NCBI RefSeq assembly: GCF_003837865.1
Contig: NZ_RQIS01000024.1
Span: 34,350-80,187 of the forward strand
Source of the DNA: Paraburkholderia dinghuensis
Lineage (GTDB): Bacteria > Pseudomonadota > Gammaproteobacteria > Burkholderiales > Burkholderiaceae
Direction: 5' to 3'
Length of the DNA stretch: 45,838 bases
The notes beneath the pieces were generated by a model, which was given only the letters and a program-made list of their open reading frames with translations, was not told the DNA's origin and ran no database searches. Positions within the stretch are counted from its first letter, which is position 1, and each line of letters opens with the position of its first letter. The translations under genes were made by a program, and so were the position numbers. Shown piece after piece: positions 19,258 to 28,998 of this stretch.

Positions 19258-19611
19258 ATGAGACAGATTTTTCTCCTGTTCCTGCTGATCGTCCTCGGCC
19301 AGTGGTTCGTCAAGGCGCTGCGCCGCGCGCAGATGCGTTCGGGCTCGCAAGGGCAACAAGCGCAGCAGGGGCAAAACACGCAAGGCGGCCGCGGCGCTCA
19401 GGGTGCATGGCGCGCGTCGAACGGTGCGGGTGCTGCTGGCCGATCGAATGGACAGGGCGCGTTGCCTGAGCCGATGGTCTGCTGCGCCGAGTGCGGTGTG
19501 CACGCGCCGCGCAGCGAGTCGGTTACCGCGGGCGCGCAGTCGTTCTGTTGCGCCGAGCATGCGCGTGCCTACGTCGCGCGTTCAGCGGACAAGGACCGCG
19601 CCGCGCGATGA
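19258..19611 (+). CDS. PP0621-family small membrane-anchored cysteine-rich protein
   Basis: A 117-residue protein with one N-terminal hydrophobic segment (MRQIFLLFLLIVLGQWFVKAL), then a low-complexity glutamine/glycine/alanine stretch. The C-terminal module CCAECGVHAPRSES...FCCAEHARAY looks like a small zinc-binding finger (CxxC then CCxxH). It matches the PP0621 family, which has no known function. I chose ATG 19258; in-frame GTG codons at 19234 (directly after the ypjD stop) and 19240 are alternatives. The stop overlaps the ampD start as ATGA. The context links it to ypjD and ampD, but its job is unknown. Confidence 0.8.
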   Translation: MRQIFLLFLLIVLGQWFVKALRRAQMRSGSQGQQAQQGQNTQGGRGAQGAWRASNGAGAAGRSNGQGALPEPMVCCAECGVHAPRSESVTAGAQSFCCAEHARAYVARSADKDRAAR

Positions 19612-20225
19612 GCGCAGCATCGCATCCGTTCGAAGTGGACGCGCAGGGCTGGGTTGCCGCCGCGCGTCGCCTTCCATCGCCGAACTTCGAGGCGCGTCCC
19701 GCGCACGCGCTGCCGACGCTCATCGTCGTGCACAACATCAGCCTGCCGCCGGACACCTTCGGCGGCGCCTCGATCGCAGATCTCTTCCTCAATCGCCTCG
19801 ACTGCGATTCACATCCGTACTTCGATCAACATCTGCGCGGAGTGCGCGTGTCGGCCCATTTCGTGATCCATCGCGACGGCGCGCTCGAACAGTTCGTCTC
19901 CTGCGACGAACGCGCGTGGCACGCGGGCGTGTCGAGCTTCTTCGGCCGCGAGCGCTGCAACGACTTTTCGATCGGCATCGAACTCGAGGGCAGCGATACG
20001 ACGGCGTTCGAGTCCGCGCAATACGCGACGCTGGCGGCGCTCGTGAAGGTGCTCGTTACGCGTTATCCGATCGACGCGCTCGCTGGTCACTCTGACATCG
20101 CGCCGGGGCGCAAGACAGATCCTGGCCCGCATTTCGACTGGGCGCGTCTGCAGCGCGACGCGCAACTCGCCGATCCGTACTTCCCTTATTTCCGCGGGCA
20201 AGGCAGGCAAGACGCGACGCTTTGA
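19608..20225 (+). CDS. ampD: 1,6-anhydro-N-acetylmuramyl-L-alanine amidase AmpD
   Basis: AmpD is a cytoplasmic zinc amidase that splits the stem peptide from anhydro-muropeptides during peptidoglycan recycling. By doing so it keeps AmpR-controlled beta-lactamase off. The 205 residues contain the amidase_2 fold. Zinc ligands are the histidine in IVVHNISLPP and the histidine and aspartate in AGHSDIAPGRKTDPGPHFDW; VSAHFVIHRDG and ERCNDFSIGIELEG are also diagnostic. There is no signal peptide, which favours AmpD over the periplasmic AmiD. The ATG at 19608 overlaps the previous stop; the frame is open upstream but lies inside the PP0621 gene. Confidence 0.95.
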   Translation: MSAASHPFEVDAQGWVAAARRLPSPNFEARPAHALPTLIVVHNISLPPDTFGGASIADLFLNRLDCDSHPYFDQHLRGVRVSAHFVIHRDGALEQFVSCDERAWHAGVSSFFGRERCNDFSIGIELEGSDTTAFESAQYATLAALVKVLVTRYPIDALAGHSDIAPGRKTDPGPHFDWARLQRDAQLADPYFPYFRGQGRQDATL

Positions 20226-20343
20226 CCACCGCCGTACCCCCTGTCTCTGTCACGAAAAAGTCGCATTGATGCTTGCTTTGCGTGGAGCCCCCGACACGCC
20301 TGGGCTTCACAAATGTCAAGCATTCCGGCCCAAATAAAAACGT

Positions 20344-20371
20344 TTGACCGGTTTTTATTCTCCACTATACT
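20344..20371 (+). promoter_or_regulatory. Sigma70 promoter of nrdA
   Basis: TTGACC (20344-20349), a 16-bp spacer and TATACT (20366-20371), preceded by an A-rich stretch (20331-20341). Transcription would start near 20378. The -10 element lies inside NrdR box 1. Confidence 0.8.
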
Positions 20372-20377
20372 TTGTTC
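20362..20377 (+). promoter_or_regulatory. NrdR box 1 (candidate)
   Basis: The 16-mer CCACTATACTTTGTTC matches the NrdR consensus (ACACWATATMTWGWGT type) at most positions and covers the -10 element. Its start is 31 bp before that of box 2, about three helical turns, which is the spacing known for NrdR operators. NrdR represses RNR genes when dATP is plentiful. Confidence 0.75.
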
Positions 20378-20392
20378 CCGAAACACAGCTTC

Positions 20393-20408
20393 ACACCATA
20401 TGTTGTGT
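20393..20408 (+). promoter_or_regulatory. NrdR box 2 (candidate)
   Basis: ACACCATATGTTGTGT is a near-perfect NrdR box and nearly palindromic. It lies 15 bp after box 1, just downstream of the predicted transcription start. Confidence 0.8.
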
Positions 20409-20561
20409 TGCGCCGCGGCGCCTCGCTCGACGAGCACGGCGCCGCTCGCTTTGGCGACATAGGAAAAAGAACGATGTGCGGTGCGCAGTGAGTAAAAAAC
20501 CGGCAAAACAGCCGGTGAATCGCCGACGCACCGGCAGTAATCGAGAAAAGGGGTGCAGCCA

Positions 20562-20660
20562 ATGATCGCGGCATACACGATGAAGACCGGCGTTTCGTTT
20601 GTCCCATCTGCTTTGCCGCATCCGGCATCCTCGCCAGGCTGTCTTTTTTTCTCCGCCTAA
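20562..20660 (+). CDS. Possible 32-residue leader ORF upstream of nrdA
   Basis: An ATG preceded by AAAAGGGG at a fair distance opens a 32-codon frame ending TAA. The product begins MIAAYTMKTG and ends PGCLFFSA. It resembles no family known to me. A T7 tract encodes part of the end. It could be a regulatory leader peptide, a small protein, or chance. No codon run suggests classical amino acid attenuation. Confidence 0.25.
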   Translation: MIAAYTMKTGVSFVPSALPHPASSPGCLFFSA

Positions 20661-20741
20661 TCGACCGCGCACACGGGGGCGCGGCGTCCGTTTTAATCCG
20701 CGAAAACTCTTCGCACACTTCCAGGACCAGGAGCTTTGCAC

Positions 20742-23747
<3,006 letters not shown>

Positions 23748-24333
23748 CGTGGTGCAATGCCTCGTGACTGAAGCAGCACTGCAGTAGTAAATAGTAGAGA
23801 AGGGCGGCGCGTGCGATGCGCGCCGCCTGGCAAGAGGAAGTTCTCGCCGCTCGCGTCATCCGCTTGCGGCTAATTCCCGACACGCACGGCACCCATGCCG
23901 CGACGCACGAAAGAAGTCGGCGAGCGAAGGCATCAGGAATCCCTGGAGTTTTCACCGATGCGCCCGGGACACGCTGCACAACAGGCAGCGACGAGGCGGC
24001 GAAGTCCGCACGTATGGCAGTGACGAAGCGAAGTGCATCGCGCAGCAAGCGGACGCAAGCAGACGCAAGCGACCTCGATCGAGAGCGATCGACTGCAATC
24101 AAGAGCACTCGCGCGTCGCGACTACTCGCAAGTTTCAAGGCTCATTTGAAACGCGCGAAGGCATTCGAACACATCGTTATCGCAGCGCCTCTCGCATGTT
24201 GATCGACACAATGCAATGACAAAGTGTTGTATGCAGGTCGCAACGCGAAACGAAAACTGGACTTTTCGTGTGCGAACCCTTTTACCGCTCACGAAAAGAT
24301 GGTACAAACCGATCTAAATTGATGGTGACATTT
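23748..24333 (+). other. Long nrdA-nrdB spacer with inverted repeats
   Basis: 586 nt with no recognised gene. A perfect 9-bp GC stem lies at 23803-23811/23819-23827 without a T run. Three near-identical 10-bp units (GCAAGC + 4) occupy 24045-24074, followed by a 7-bp stem at 24075-24081/24086-24092. Just before nrdB, CTTTTCGTG (24262-24270) can pair with CACGAAAAG (24290-24298) or, in part, with ACGAAAA (24250-24256). A 128-codon frame at 23816-24202 has Arg/Lys/Ala/Ser-rich content resembling no family; I do not call it. No convincing promoter for nrdB was found. Confidence 0.5.
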
Positions 24334-25557
24334 ATGCTCAACTGGGATGACGAGAAAACGGCCGTAACTCCGTCGAGCGGTGCGCAACAAAATGCGATGC
24401 GCAACCTCGCGGGTGAGGCTGTCCCGGCTGCCGATGTGCAGTTCGGTCTGCGTTCCACTCCTCAGGCATCCACTGCGGAAAACATTTTCGCCAGCGACTT
24501 CGCAGTCGCTCCGCCGGCTCAGGCAGCGGTGTCCTCCGAAGCGCGCGTGAATGTCGCCGACAAGCGCATCATCAACGGTCAGACCGACGTGAACCAGTTG
24601 GTCCCGTTCAAGTACAAGTGGGCTTGGGAAAAGTATCTGGCCGGCTGTGCGAACCACTGGATGCCGCAGGAAATCAACATGTCCCGCGACATCGCGCTCT
24701 GGAAGGACCCGAACGGTCTGACCGAGGACGAGCGCCGGATCGTCAAGCGCAACCTCGGCTTCTTCGTGACCGCCGACTCCCTCGCCGCGAACAATATCGT
24801 GCTGGGCACCTACCGCCACATCACGGCGCCCGAATGCCGTCAGTTCCTGCTGCGCCAGGCGTTCGAAGAGGCGATCCACACGCACGCGTACCAGTACATC
24901 GTCGAATCGCTCGGTCTGGACGAAGGCGAGATCTTTAACGCGTACCACGAGGTCAAGTCGATCCGCGACAAGGACGAGTTCCTGATCCCGTTCATCCATA
25001 CGCTCACAGATCCGTCGTTCAAGACGGGCACGACAGACGCCGACCAGAAGCTGCTCCGGTCGCTGATCGTGTTCGCCTGCATCATGGAAGGCCTGTTCTT
25101 CTATGTCGGGTTCACCCAGATCCTCGCGCTCGGCCGCCAGAACAAGATGACCGGCGCGGCGGAGCAATACCAGTACATCCTGCGCGACGAGTCGATGCAC
25201 TGCAATTTCGGCATCGACCTCATCAATCAGATCAAGCTCGAGAACCCGCACCTGTGGACCCCCGCGTTCCGTGCAGAGATCGCTGATCTGTTCAAGCAGG
25301 CGGTCGACCTCGAATACCGCTACGCGGAAGACACGATGCCGCGTGGCGTCCTCGGTCTGAACGCGTCGATGTTCAAGAGCTATCTGCGCTTCATCAGCAA
25401 CCGGCGTTGCCAGCAGATCGGTCTCGATCCGCTGTTCCCGAACGAAGAGAACCCGTTCCCGTGGATGAGCGAGATGATCGACCTGAAGAAGGAACGCAAC
25501 TTCTTCGAGACGCGCGTGATCGAATATCAGACGGGCGGTGCATTGTCCTGGGAGTAA
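24334..25557 (+). CDS. nrdB: Ribonucleoside-diphosphate reductase beta subunit (class Ia)
   Basis: The di-iron tyrosyl-radical subunit that generates the thiyl radical in NrdA. The 407-residue protein has the ferritin-like core: EEAIHTHAYQY supplies two iron ligands (E, H) and the radical tyrosine Y186. RDESMHCNFGIDL supplies the second E/H pair. The C-terminal tail ending GGALSWE would dock to NrdA. About 75 residues of alanine/serine-rich sequence precede the core, longer than in E. coli NrdB (376). I start at ATG 24334 (MLNWDDEKT); the 22 upstream in-frame codons overlap the predicted hairpin and lack family character. It is followed by a hairpin near 25591-25623 without a T run. Confidence 0.96.
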   Translation: MLNWDDEKTAVTPSSGAQQNAMRNLAGEAVPAADVQFGLRSTPQASTAENIFASDFAVAPPAQAAVSSEARVNVADKRIINGQTDVNQLVPFKYKWAWEKYLAGCANHWMPQEINMSRDIALWKDPNGLTEDERRIVKRNLGFFVTADSLAANNIVLGTYRHITAPECRQFLLRQAFEEAIHTHAYQYIVESLGLDEGEIFNAYHEVKSIRDKDEFLIPFIHTLTDPSFKTGTTDADQKLLRSLIVFACIMEGLFFYVGFTQILALGRQNKMTGAAEQYQYILRDESMHCNFGIDLINQIKLENPHLWTPAFRAEIADLFKQAVDLEYRYAEDTMPRGVLGLNASMFKSYLRFISNRRCQQIGLDPLFPNEENPFPWMSEMIDLKKERNFFETRVIEYQTGGALSWE

Positions 25558-25995
25558 CCTGGGGTGCACTGCTGAACAAGTCTTTTGGGGTGCCGGCGGC
25601 GCTACGCGAGCGCCCATGCCGGCTAGATGATTAGGAGCAGGAACGCCTGATGCAAAGCGTGCCCGGGGCCCTGGTGGCTGACCGATATGACTGGCACTTT
25701 GCGAACCCTTCAGAGGGATGGGCAAACTTCCCCCCGGAAAACGGCGTTAGCCATATGGCTGGCGTCTTCAACGAACGTTGGCCGGTGTCGATATCCGACG
25801 CCGGGTTGACATGGCGCGCAGTGCCCGATGGCACTGCGCGCCTTACCGCATTCATTAGCGTAAGCGCGCGGGATCAGCGTACGCCGATGAATAGCCCGCT
25901 TCGCAGCGTGCGCCCTGATAAGCGTTCGCGGGAAGCGGGTTTTGACGAAGGGCGATGTTTGAACTGACTCTCATCTGAACCTGAAGGAGAAGAAA
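25558..25995 (+). other. nrdB-histone spacer with strong hairpins
   Basis: 438 nt. After nrdB, GCCGGC-GGCGCT pairs with AGCGCC..GCCGGC (about 25591-25623) and may mark the 3' end of nrdAB, though there is no T run. At 25813-25842 a perfect 13-bp stem with a CGAT loop is present. A 105-codon plus-strand frame (25650-25967) and a 74-codon minus-strand frame (25631-25855) match nothing I know and are not called. Other promoter elements of the histone gene are not clear. Confidence 0.5.
25813..25842. repeat. Perfect 13-bp inverted repeat, unknown role
   Basis: GGCGCGCAGTGCC and its exact complement flank a CGAT loop, making a very stable hairpin on either strand. The T-poor 3' side argues against an ordinary terminator on the plus strand. 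It lies about 150 nt before the histone-like gene. Confidence 0.6.
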
Positions 25996-26589
25996 ATGGC
26001 AACTGCCAAGAAGAAACCGGCGGCAAAGAAGGTCGCAGTGAAGAAGGTTGCAGCGAAGAAGGCTGCTCCGGCGAAGAAGGCTGCTGCGAAGAAGGTCGCA
26101 GTGAAGAAGGTCGCAGCGAAGAAAGTCGCCGTGAAGAAGGTTGCTGCGAAGAAGGCTGCTCCGGCGAAGAAGGCCGCTGCAAAGAAGGTCGCAGCGAAGA
26201 AAGTCGCAGTGAAGAAGGTTGCTGCGAAGAAGGCTGCTCCGGCGAAGAAGGTCGCAGCGAAGAAGGTTGCCGCGAAGAAAGTCGCCGTGAAGAAGGTTGC
26301 TGCGAAGAAGGCAGCGCCGGCGAAGAAGGCCGCAGCGAAGAAGGCCGCGCCTGCGAAGAAGGCCGCAGCGAAGAAGGCCGCGCCTGCGAAGAAGGCTGCT
26401 GCGAAGAAGGCCGCGCCTGCGAAGAAGGCTGCCGCGAAGAAGGCTGCCAAGAAAGCGCCTGCGAAGAAGGCTGCCGCTCCCGCGCCTGCTGCTGCCCCTG
26501 CTGCGCAACCGGCTGCACCCGCAGCATCGGTGAAGACTGCCCTGAACCCGGCTGCTGCATGGCCGTTCCCGACCGGCAGCCGTCCGTAA
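25996..26589 (+). CDS. Histone H1-like lysine/alanine/proline repeat protein (AlgP/HC2 type)
   Basis: A 197-residue extremely basic protein made almost wholly of KKVAAKK, KKAAPAKK and KKVAVKK units (residues about 5-160). It resembles the C-terminal tail of eukaryotic histone H1, Pseudomonas AlgP and Bordetella BpH1. Such proteins bind DNA without sequence preference and may compact or regulate the nucleoid. After an alanine/proline stretch it ends LNPAAAWPFPTGSRP, a conserved tail in Burkholderia homologues that suggests a specific role. A strong GAAGGAGA precedes the ATG. Repeat number probably varies among strains. A terminator follows at 26659-26695. Confidence 0.88.
   Translation: MATAKKKPAAKKVAVKKVAAKKAAPAKKAAAKKVAVKKVAAKKVAVKKVAAKKAAPAKKAAAKKVAAKKVAVKKVAAKKAAPAKKVAAKKVAAKKVAVKKVAAKKAAPAKKAAAKKAAPAKKAAAKKAAPAKKAAAKKAAPAKKAAAKKAAKKAPAKKAAAPAPAAAPAAQPAAPAASVKTALNPAAAWPFPTGSRP
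26014..26478 (+). repeat. In-gene tandem repeats encoding K/A/P units
   Basis: Degenerate tandem units built on AAGAAG-GYYGCWGCG and CCGGCGAAGAAG blocks, corresponding to the lysine/alanine repeats of the histone-like gene. Several longer blocks recur almost exactly, so slipped-strand or recombinational length change is likely. Confidence 0.85.
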
Positions 26590-26658
26590 TACGCAGTACC
26601 AGGCGAGACACGCATCTTGCGTGCCTCGCAGTTCGGGCGGCTTCAAGGCCCGATCATG

Positions 26659-26695
26659 ATCCCGTCGCTGGCGTTGCTCGCGACGGGATTTTTTT
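26659..26695 (+). terminator. Rho-independent terminator of the histone-like gene
   Basis: A 10-bp perfect stem (26659-26668 with 26680-26689), an 11-nt loop and a T run (26689-26695). Confidence 0.88.
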
Positions 26696-26759
26696 CGTCC
26701 GTGGGCCCCGTGGTACGCGCGCAGGGGCGTGTGCGATCGCGAGCCGGCGAGCACGCACG

Positions 26760-26795
26760 AAAAAAGGCGCATGCACAGGGGAGCACATGCGCCTG
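26760..26795 (-). terminator. Rho-independent terminator of the glycine-zipper lipoprotein gene
   Basis: A 9-bp perfect stem (26766-26774 with 26787-26795) is followed on the minus strand by a T run (A tract 26760-26766). It lies about 50 nt after the stop of the lipoprotein gene. Confidence 0.8.
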
Positions 26796-26846
26796 AGGTT
26801 CCGCGTAAGGCGCAAGGGCGCCGCCGCGGTACAGGGGAAACCGCTG

Positions 26847-27323
26847 TTAGTGGGTGACGCGGGTCACGCCGCCGCTCGAGAGCAGGCGCACGCGGTCACC
26901 CGCGTTGAAGACTTCACCGGTGGAGGTCTGCGTGATGGCACGCAGGTCGCCGCTGTCGAGACGCACCGTAAGCTCGAGGCCGTCGCGCAACGCGGCGCCG
27001 TTTTCCACCGCATTGCCAGCCACTGCGCCCGCGATGCCGCCGATGATGCCCGTGACGATCGAACCGCGTCCGCCGCCGATCGCGCTGCCGGCTACCGCGC
27101 CGAGCGCGCCGCCGCCAATGGCGCCGAGGCCGGTGGGCTGTCCGTCATTGGAGCTGATCTTCACGGCACGAACGCTCTCGATCGTGGCCATGCGGACCAT
27201 GGCCTCGCGCTGCGCCTGCGACGCCGTATAGACGTCGGCGGAACTGCTGTTATATGCACACCCCGAAACCGCAAACGAACCCGCCACCAGCACTGCAACC
27301 AGCAAACAACTTGTTGTTCTCAT
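26847..27323 (-). CDS. Glycine-zipper 2TM-domain outer-membrane lipoprotein (SlyB/Pcp-like)
   Basis: A 158-residue lipoprotein with a signal peptide (MRTTSCLLVAVLVAG) and lipobox VSGC at about 19-22. The middle (about 65-105) is a glycine zipper, GLGAIGGGALGAVAGSAIGGG...GIIGGIAGAVAGNAVE, forming two short membrane-inserting helices as in SlyB. The C-terminal part (LELTVRLDSGDLRAITQ...GDRVRLLSSGG) is a small beta domain common to the family. SlyB-like proteins sit in the outer membrane and help keep it intact; this role is inferred. Start is ATG. It is transcribed alone, 38 nt after the PfkB-family kinase gene, with a terminator behind it. Confidence 0.9.
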   Translation of the reverse strand: MRTTSCLLVAVLVAGSFAVSGCAYNSSSADVYTASQAQREAMVRMATIESVRAVKISSNDGQPTGLGAIGGGALGAVAGSAIGGGRGSIVTGIIGGIAGAVAGNAVENGAALRDGLELTVRLDSGDLRAITQTSTGEVFNAGDRVRLLSSGGVTRVTH

Positions 27324-27361
27324 TCGTATAACTCCAGAAGGCCCCCGCGCGGGGCCTGCGT

Positions 27362-28303
27362 TCAGTTCGGCAGTTCGTATCCGAACGCCTTCATGAACCG
27401 TTCATTGATCTGCGCCCGTGTGGGTGCATAGTTCTGTGGACCTTGATGTTCGATCTTGAGCGCGCCCATTAGGCTCGCGAGACGCCCGGTGGTTGCCCAG
27501 CCGAGGCCGTTCTCGATGCCGTAGAGCAGACCACCGCGGAACGCGTCGCCGCAACCGGTCGGATCCAGTACACGTTCCGCCTGCACCGGAGGAATCTCCT
27601 CGATGCCGCCGTCGTGATAGATCTGCGACCCGTGCTCGCCGCGCGTGACGATCAGCGCATCGACCTTGCTGGCGATCTCTTCGAGCGACCAGCCGGTGCG
27701 GTGGCTGACAAGGTTGGCTTCGTAATCGTTGACCGCAACATACGTCGCAAGTTCAATCGCGCGTTGCAGCGACGGCCCGTCGAAGAGCGGCAATCCTTGA
27801 CCCGGATCGAAAATGAACGGCACGCCGGCCTTCGCGAACTGCTCGACGTGCTGGACCATGCCGTCGAAGCCGTCCGGCGCGACGATACCGAGCTTGATGC
27901 CAGGTGCCTCGTCGGCGCGGTTCAGGTGCGACTGCATCATCGCGCCCGGGTGGAACGCAGTGATCTGGTTGTTTTCGAGATCGGTCGTGATCATCGCCTG
28001 TGCCGACCACGTGTCGGGCAGCACACGCACATGCGCTTGCGAGAGGCCGAGCGTGTCGAGGCGATCGAGGTACGGTTGTGCGTCGGCGCCGCCGAGCGTC
28101 GCCATGATGCGCGCATCGCCGCCGAGCAGATGCAGCGAGTAGGCGATGTTGCCTGCGCAGCCGCCGAATTCGCGACGCATCGTCGGCACGAGGAAGCTCA
28201 CGTTAAGGATGTGCACCTGCTCGGGCAGGATGTGCTCACGAAAGCGACCTTCGAAGGTCATGATGTTGTCGTAGGCGAGCGAGCCGCAAATCAACGTAGA
28301 CAA
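27362..28303 (-). CDS. PfkB-family sugar/nucleoside kinase (adenosine kinase-like), TTG start
   Basis: A 313-residue ribokinase-fold kinase. Signature 2, DPTGCGDAFRGGLLYG (about 240-255), carries the catalytic aspartate and anion hole. The N-terminal part has FGGCAGNIAYSLHLLGG, the substrate-binding GG motif, and NNQITAFHPGAM. The overall style is that of bacterial PfkB proteins often annotated as adenosine kinase, but the substrate cannot be deduced. The start is TTG with AGGA about ten bases upstream. It is 77 nt downstream of tpx on the same strand with a GC-rich hairpin between them, which may reduce read-through. Confidence 0.85.
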   Translation of the reverse strand: MSTLICGSLAYDNIMTFEGRFREHILPEQVHILNVSFLVPTMRREFGGCAGNIAYSLHLLGGDARIMATLGGADAQPYLDRLDTLGLSQAHVRVLPDTWSAQAMITTDLENNQITAFHPGAMMQSHLNRADEAPGIKLGIVAPDGFDGMVQHVEQFAKAGVPFIFDPGQGLPLFDGPSLQRAIELATYVAVNDYEANLVSHRTGWSLEEIASKVDALIVTRGEHGSQIYHDGGIEEIPPVQAERVLDPTGCGDAFRGGLLYGIENGLGWATTGRLASLMGALKIEHQGPQNYAPTRAQINERFMKAFGYELPN

Positions 28304-28340
28304 GGCTGGAGTTCCTGTAGCGTGGAGGGTGAGTCCGGGC

Positions 28341-28370
28341 GTGCGCCGCGCGCCAGGCGCGGCGGCGCAC
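28341..28370 (-). other. GC-rich hairpin between tpx and the PfkB-family gene
   Basis: GTGCGCCG plus an adjoining GC block pairs with GCGCGGCGGCGCAC with one small bulge. No T run follows on the minus strand, so it could be an RNA-stability element or a weak terminator. Confidence 0.4.
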
Positions 28371-28380
28371 AGATGCCAGA

Positions 28381-28881
28381 TTACTTTAGTGCTGCGAGGG
28401 CAGCGTCGTAATTCGGTTCGTTCTTGATCTCGCTGACGCGCTCGGCGTAGACGACCTTGTCGTTGGCGTCGATCACGACGACCGCGCGCGCGGTCAGGCC
28501 GGCGAGCGGGCCGCTCGTCACATCGACGCCGTAGGCCTGCGCGAAGTCATGGCCGCGGAAGGTCGAGGCCGTCACGACGTTCTCGATGCCTTCGGTCGTG
28601 CAAAAGCGCGCCGCCGCGAACGGCAGGTCGCCCGAGATCACGACGACGACCGTGTTGTCGAGCTTGCCCGCGGATTCGTTGAACTTGCGCGTCGACGTGG
28701 CGCAGACCGGCGTGTCGAGGCTCGGGACGATGTTGAGCACCTTGCGCTTGCCGCCGAAATCGGCGAGCGAGACAGGCTTCAGATCGCGGCCGACGAGCGA
28801 AAATGCCGGCGCCTTCTGGCCAGCCGAAGGGAACGTGCCAGCAACGTCGATCGGGTTACCACCCAGCGTAACTTGACTCAT
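28381..28881 (-). CDS. tpx: Thiol peroxidase (Tpx)
   Basis: A 166-residue atypical 2-Cys peroxiredoxin that reduces hydrogen peroxide and alkyl hydroperoxides with thioredoxin. The peroxidatic cysteine is C60 in LDTPVCATSTRKFN and the resolving cysteine is C94 in ARFCTTEGI, positions matching E. coli Tpx (C61/C95). VTLGGNPIDVAGTFPSAGQKAPAF at the start is characteristic. The ATG has GGAGAG upstream. It follows the DUF3426 gene by 117 nt with a weak terminator between, so it probably has its own promoter. No OxyR site was recognised. Confidence 0.96.
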   Translation of the reverse strand: MSQVTLGGNPIDVAGTFPSAGQKAPAFSLVGRDLKPVSLADFGGKRKVLNIVPSLDTPVCATSTRKFNESAGKLDNTVVVVISGDLPFAAARFCTTEGIENVVTASTFRGHDFAQAYGVDVTSGPLAGLTARAVVVIDANDKVVYAERVSEIKNEPNYDAALAALK

Positions 28882-28912
28882 GATGTGCTCTCCGCGAGTT
28901 CATGTACCAATG

Positions 28913-28938
28913 AAAAGCGCGCCGGTAGCGCCGGGCGC
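28913..28938 (-). terminator. Weak terminator after the DUF3426 gene
   Basis: A GC-rich stem (28919-28925 with 28931-28938, one bulged base) is followed on the minus strand by GCTTTTC. The short T run makes it a weak candidate. Confidence 0.4.
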
Positions 28939-28998
28939 AGGGAATGTGCGGGCCGCTCGAAAGCAGTCCCGCAGGCGAAACTGACAACAACGCGGGCA

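Larger units (their letters stand above)
20226..20741 (+). other. ampD-nrdA spacer and structured nrdA leader
   Basis: 516 nt without a recognised gene. The first 118 nt after ampD show nothing clear. Then come the nrdA promoter and two NrdR-type boxes (listed separately). From about 20378 the leader runs about 363 nt. A hairpin at 20415-20445 has an 8-bp GC stem plus an inner GCTC/GAGC stem. GCCGGT at 20511-20516 can pair with ACCGGC at 20499-20504, 20530-20535 or 20586-20591, so alternative folds are possible. Two short frames with plausible ribosome sites are present: five codons from 20474 and 32 codons at 20562-20660. A T7 tract lies inside the latter. I see no match to the cobalamin riboswitch. 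Confidence 0.6.

Noticed and set aside
20409..20741. A cobalamin or other known riboswitch in the nrdA leader
   Set aside because: I looked for the B12 box and other familiar cores and found none. Class Ia RNR does not need B12. The structure is reported only as unassigned.
23816..24202. A 128-codon frame in the nrdA-nrdB spacer
   Set aside because: Its Arg/Lys/Ser/Ala-rich product resembles no known family, the start has no good ribosome site, and the frame runs through repeats and hairpins. It could be annotated by software, but I cannot support it.
25650..25967. A 105-codon plus-strand frame before the histone-like gene
   Set aside because: No recognisable family; it crosses the 13-bp perfect hairpin and has a weak ribosome site.
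26014..26478. A CRISPR-like or satellite repeat array
   Set aside because: The repeats stay in frame, encode lysine/alanine/proline units of a histone-like protein and have no unique spacers.
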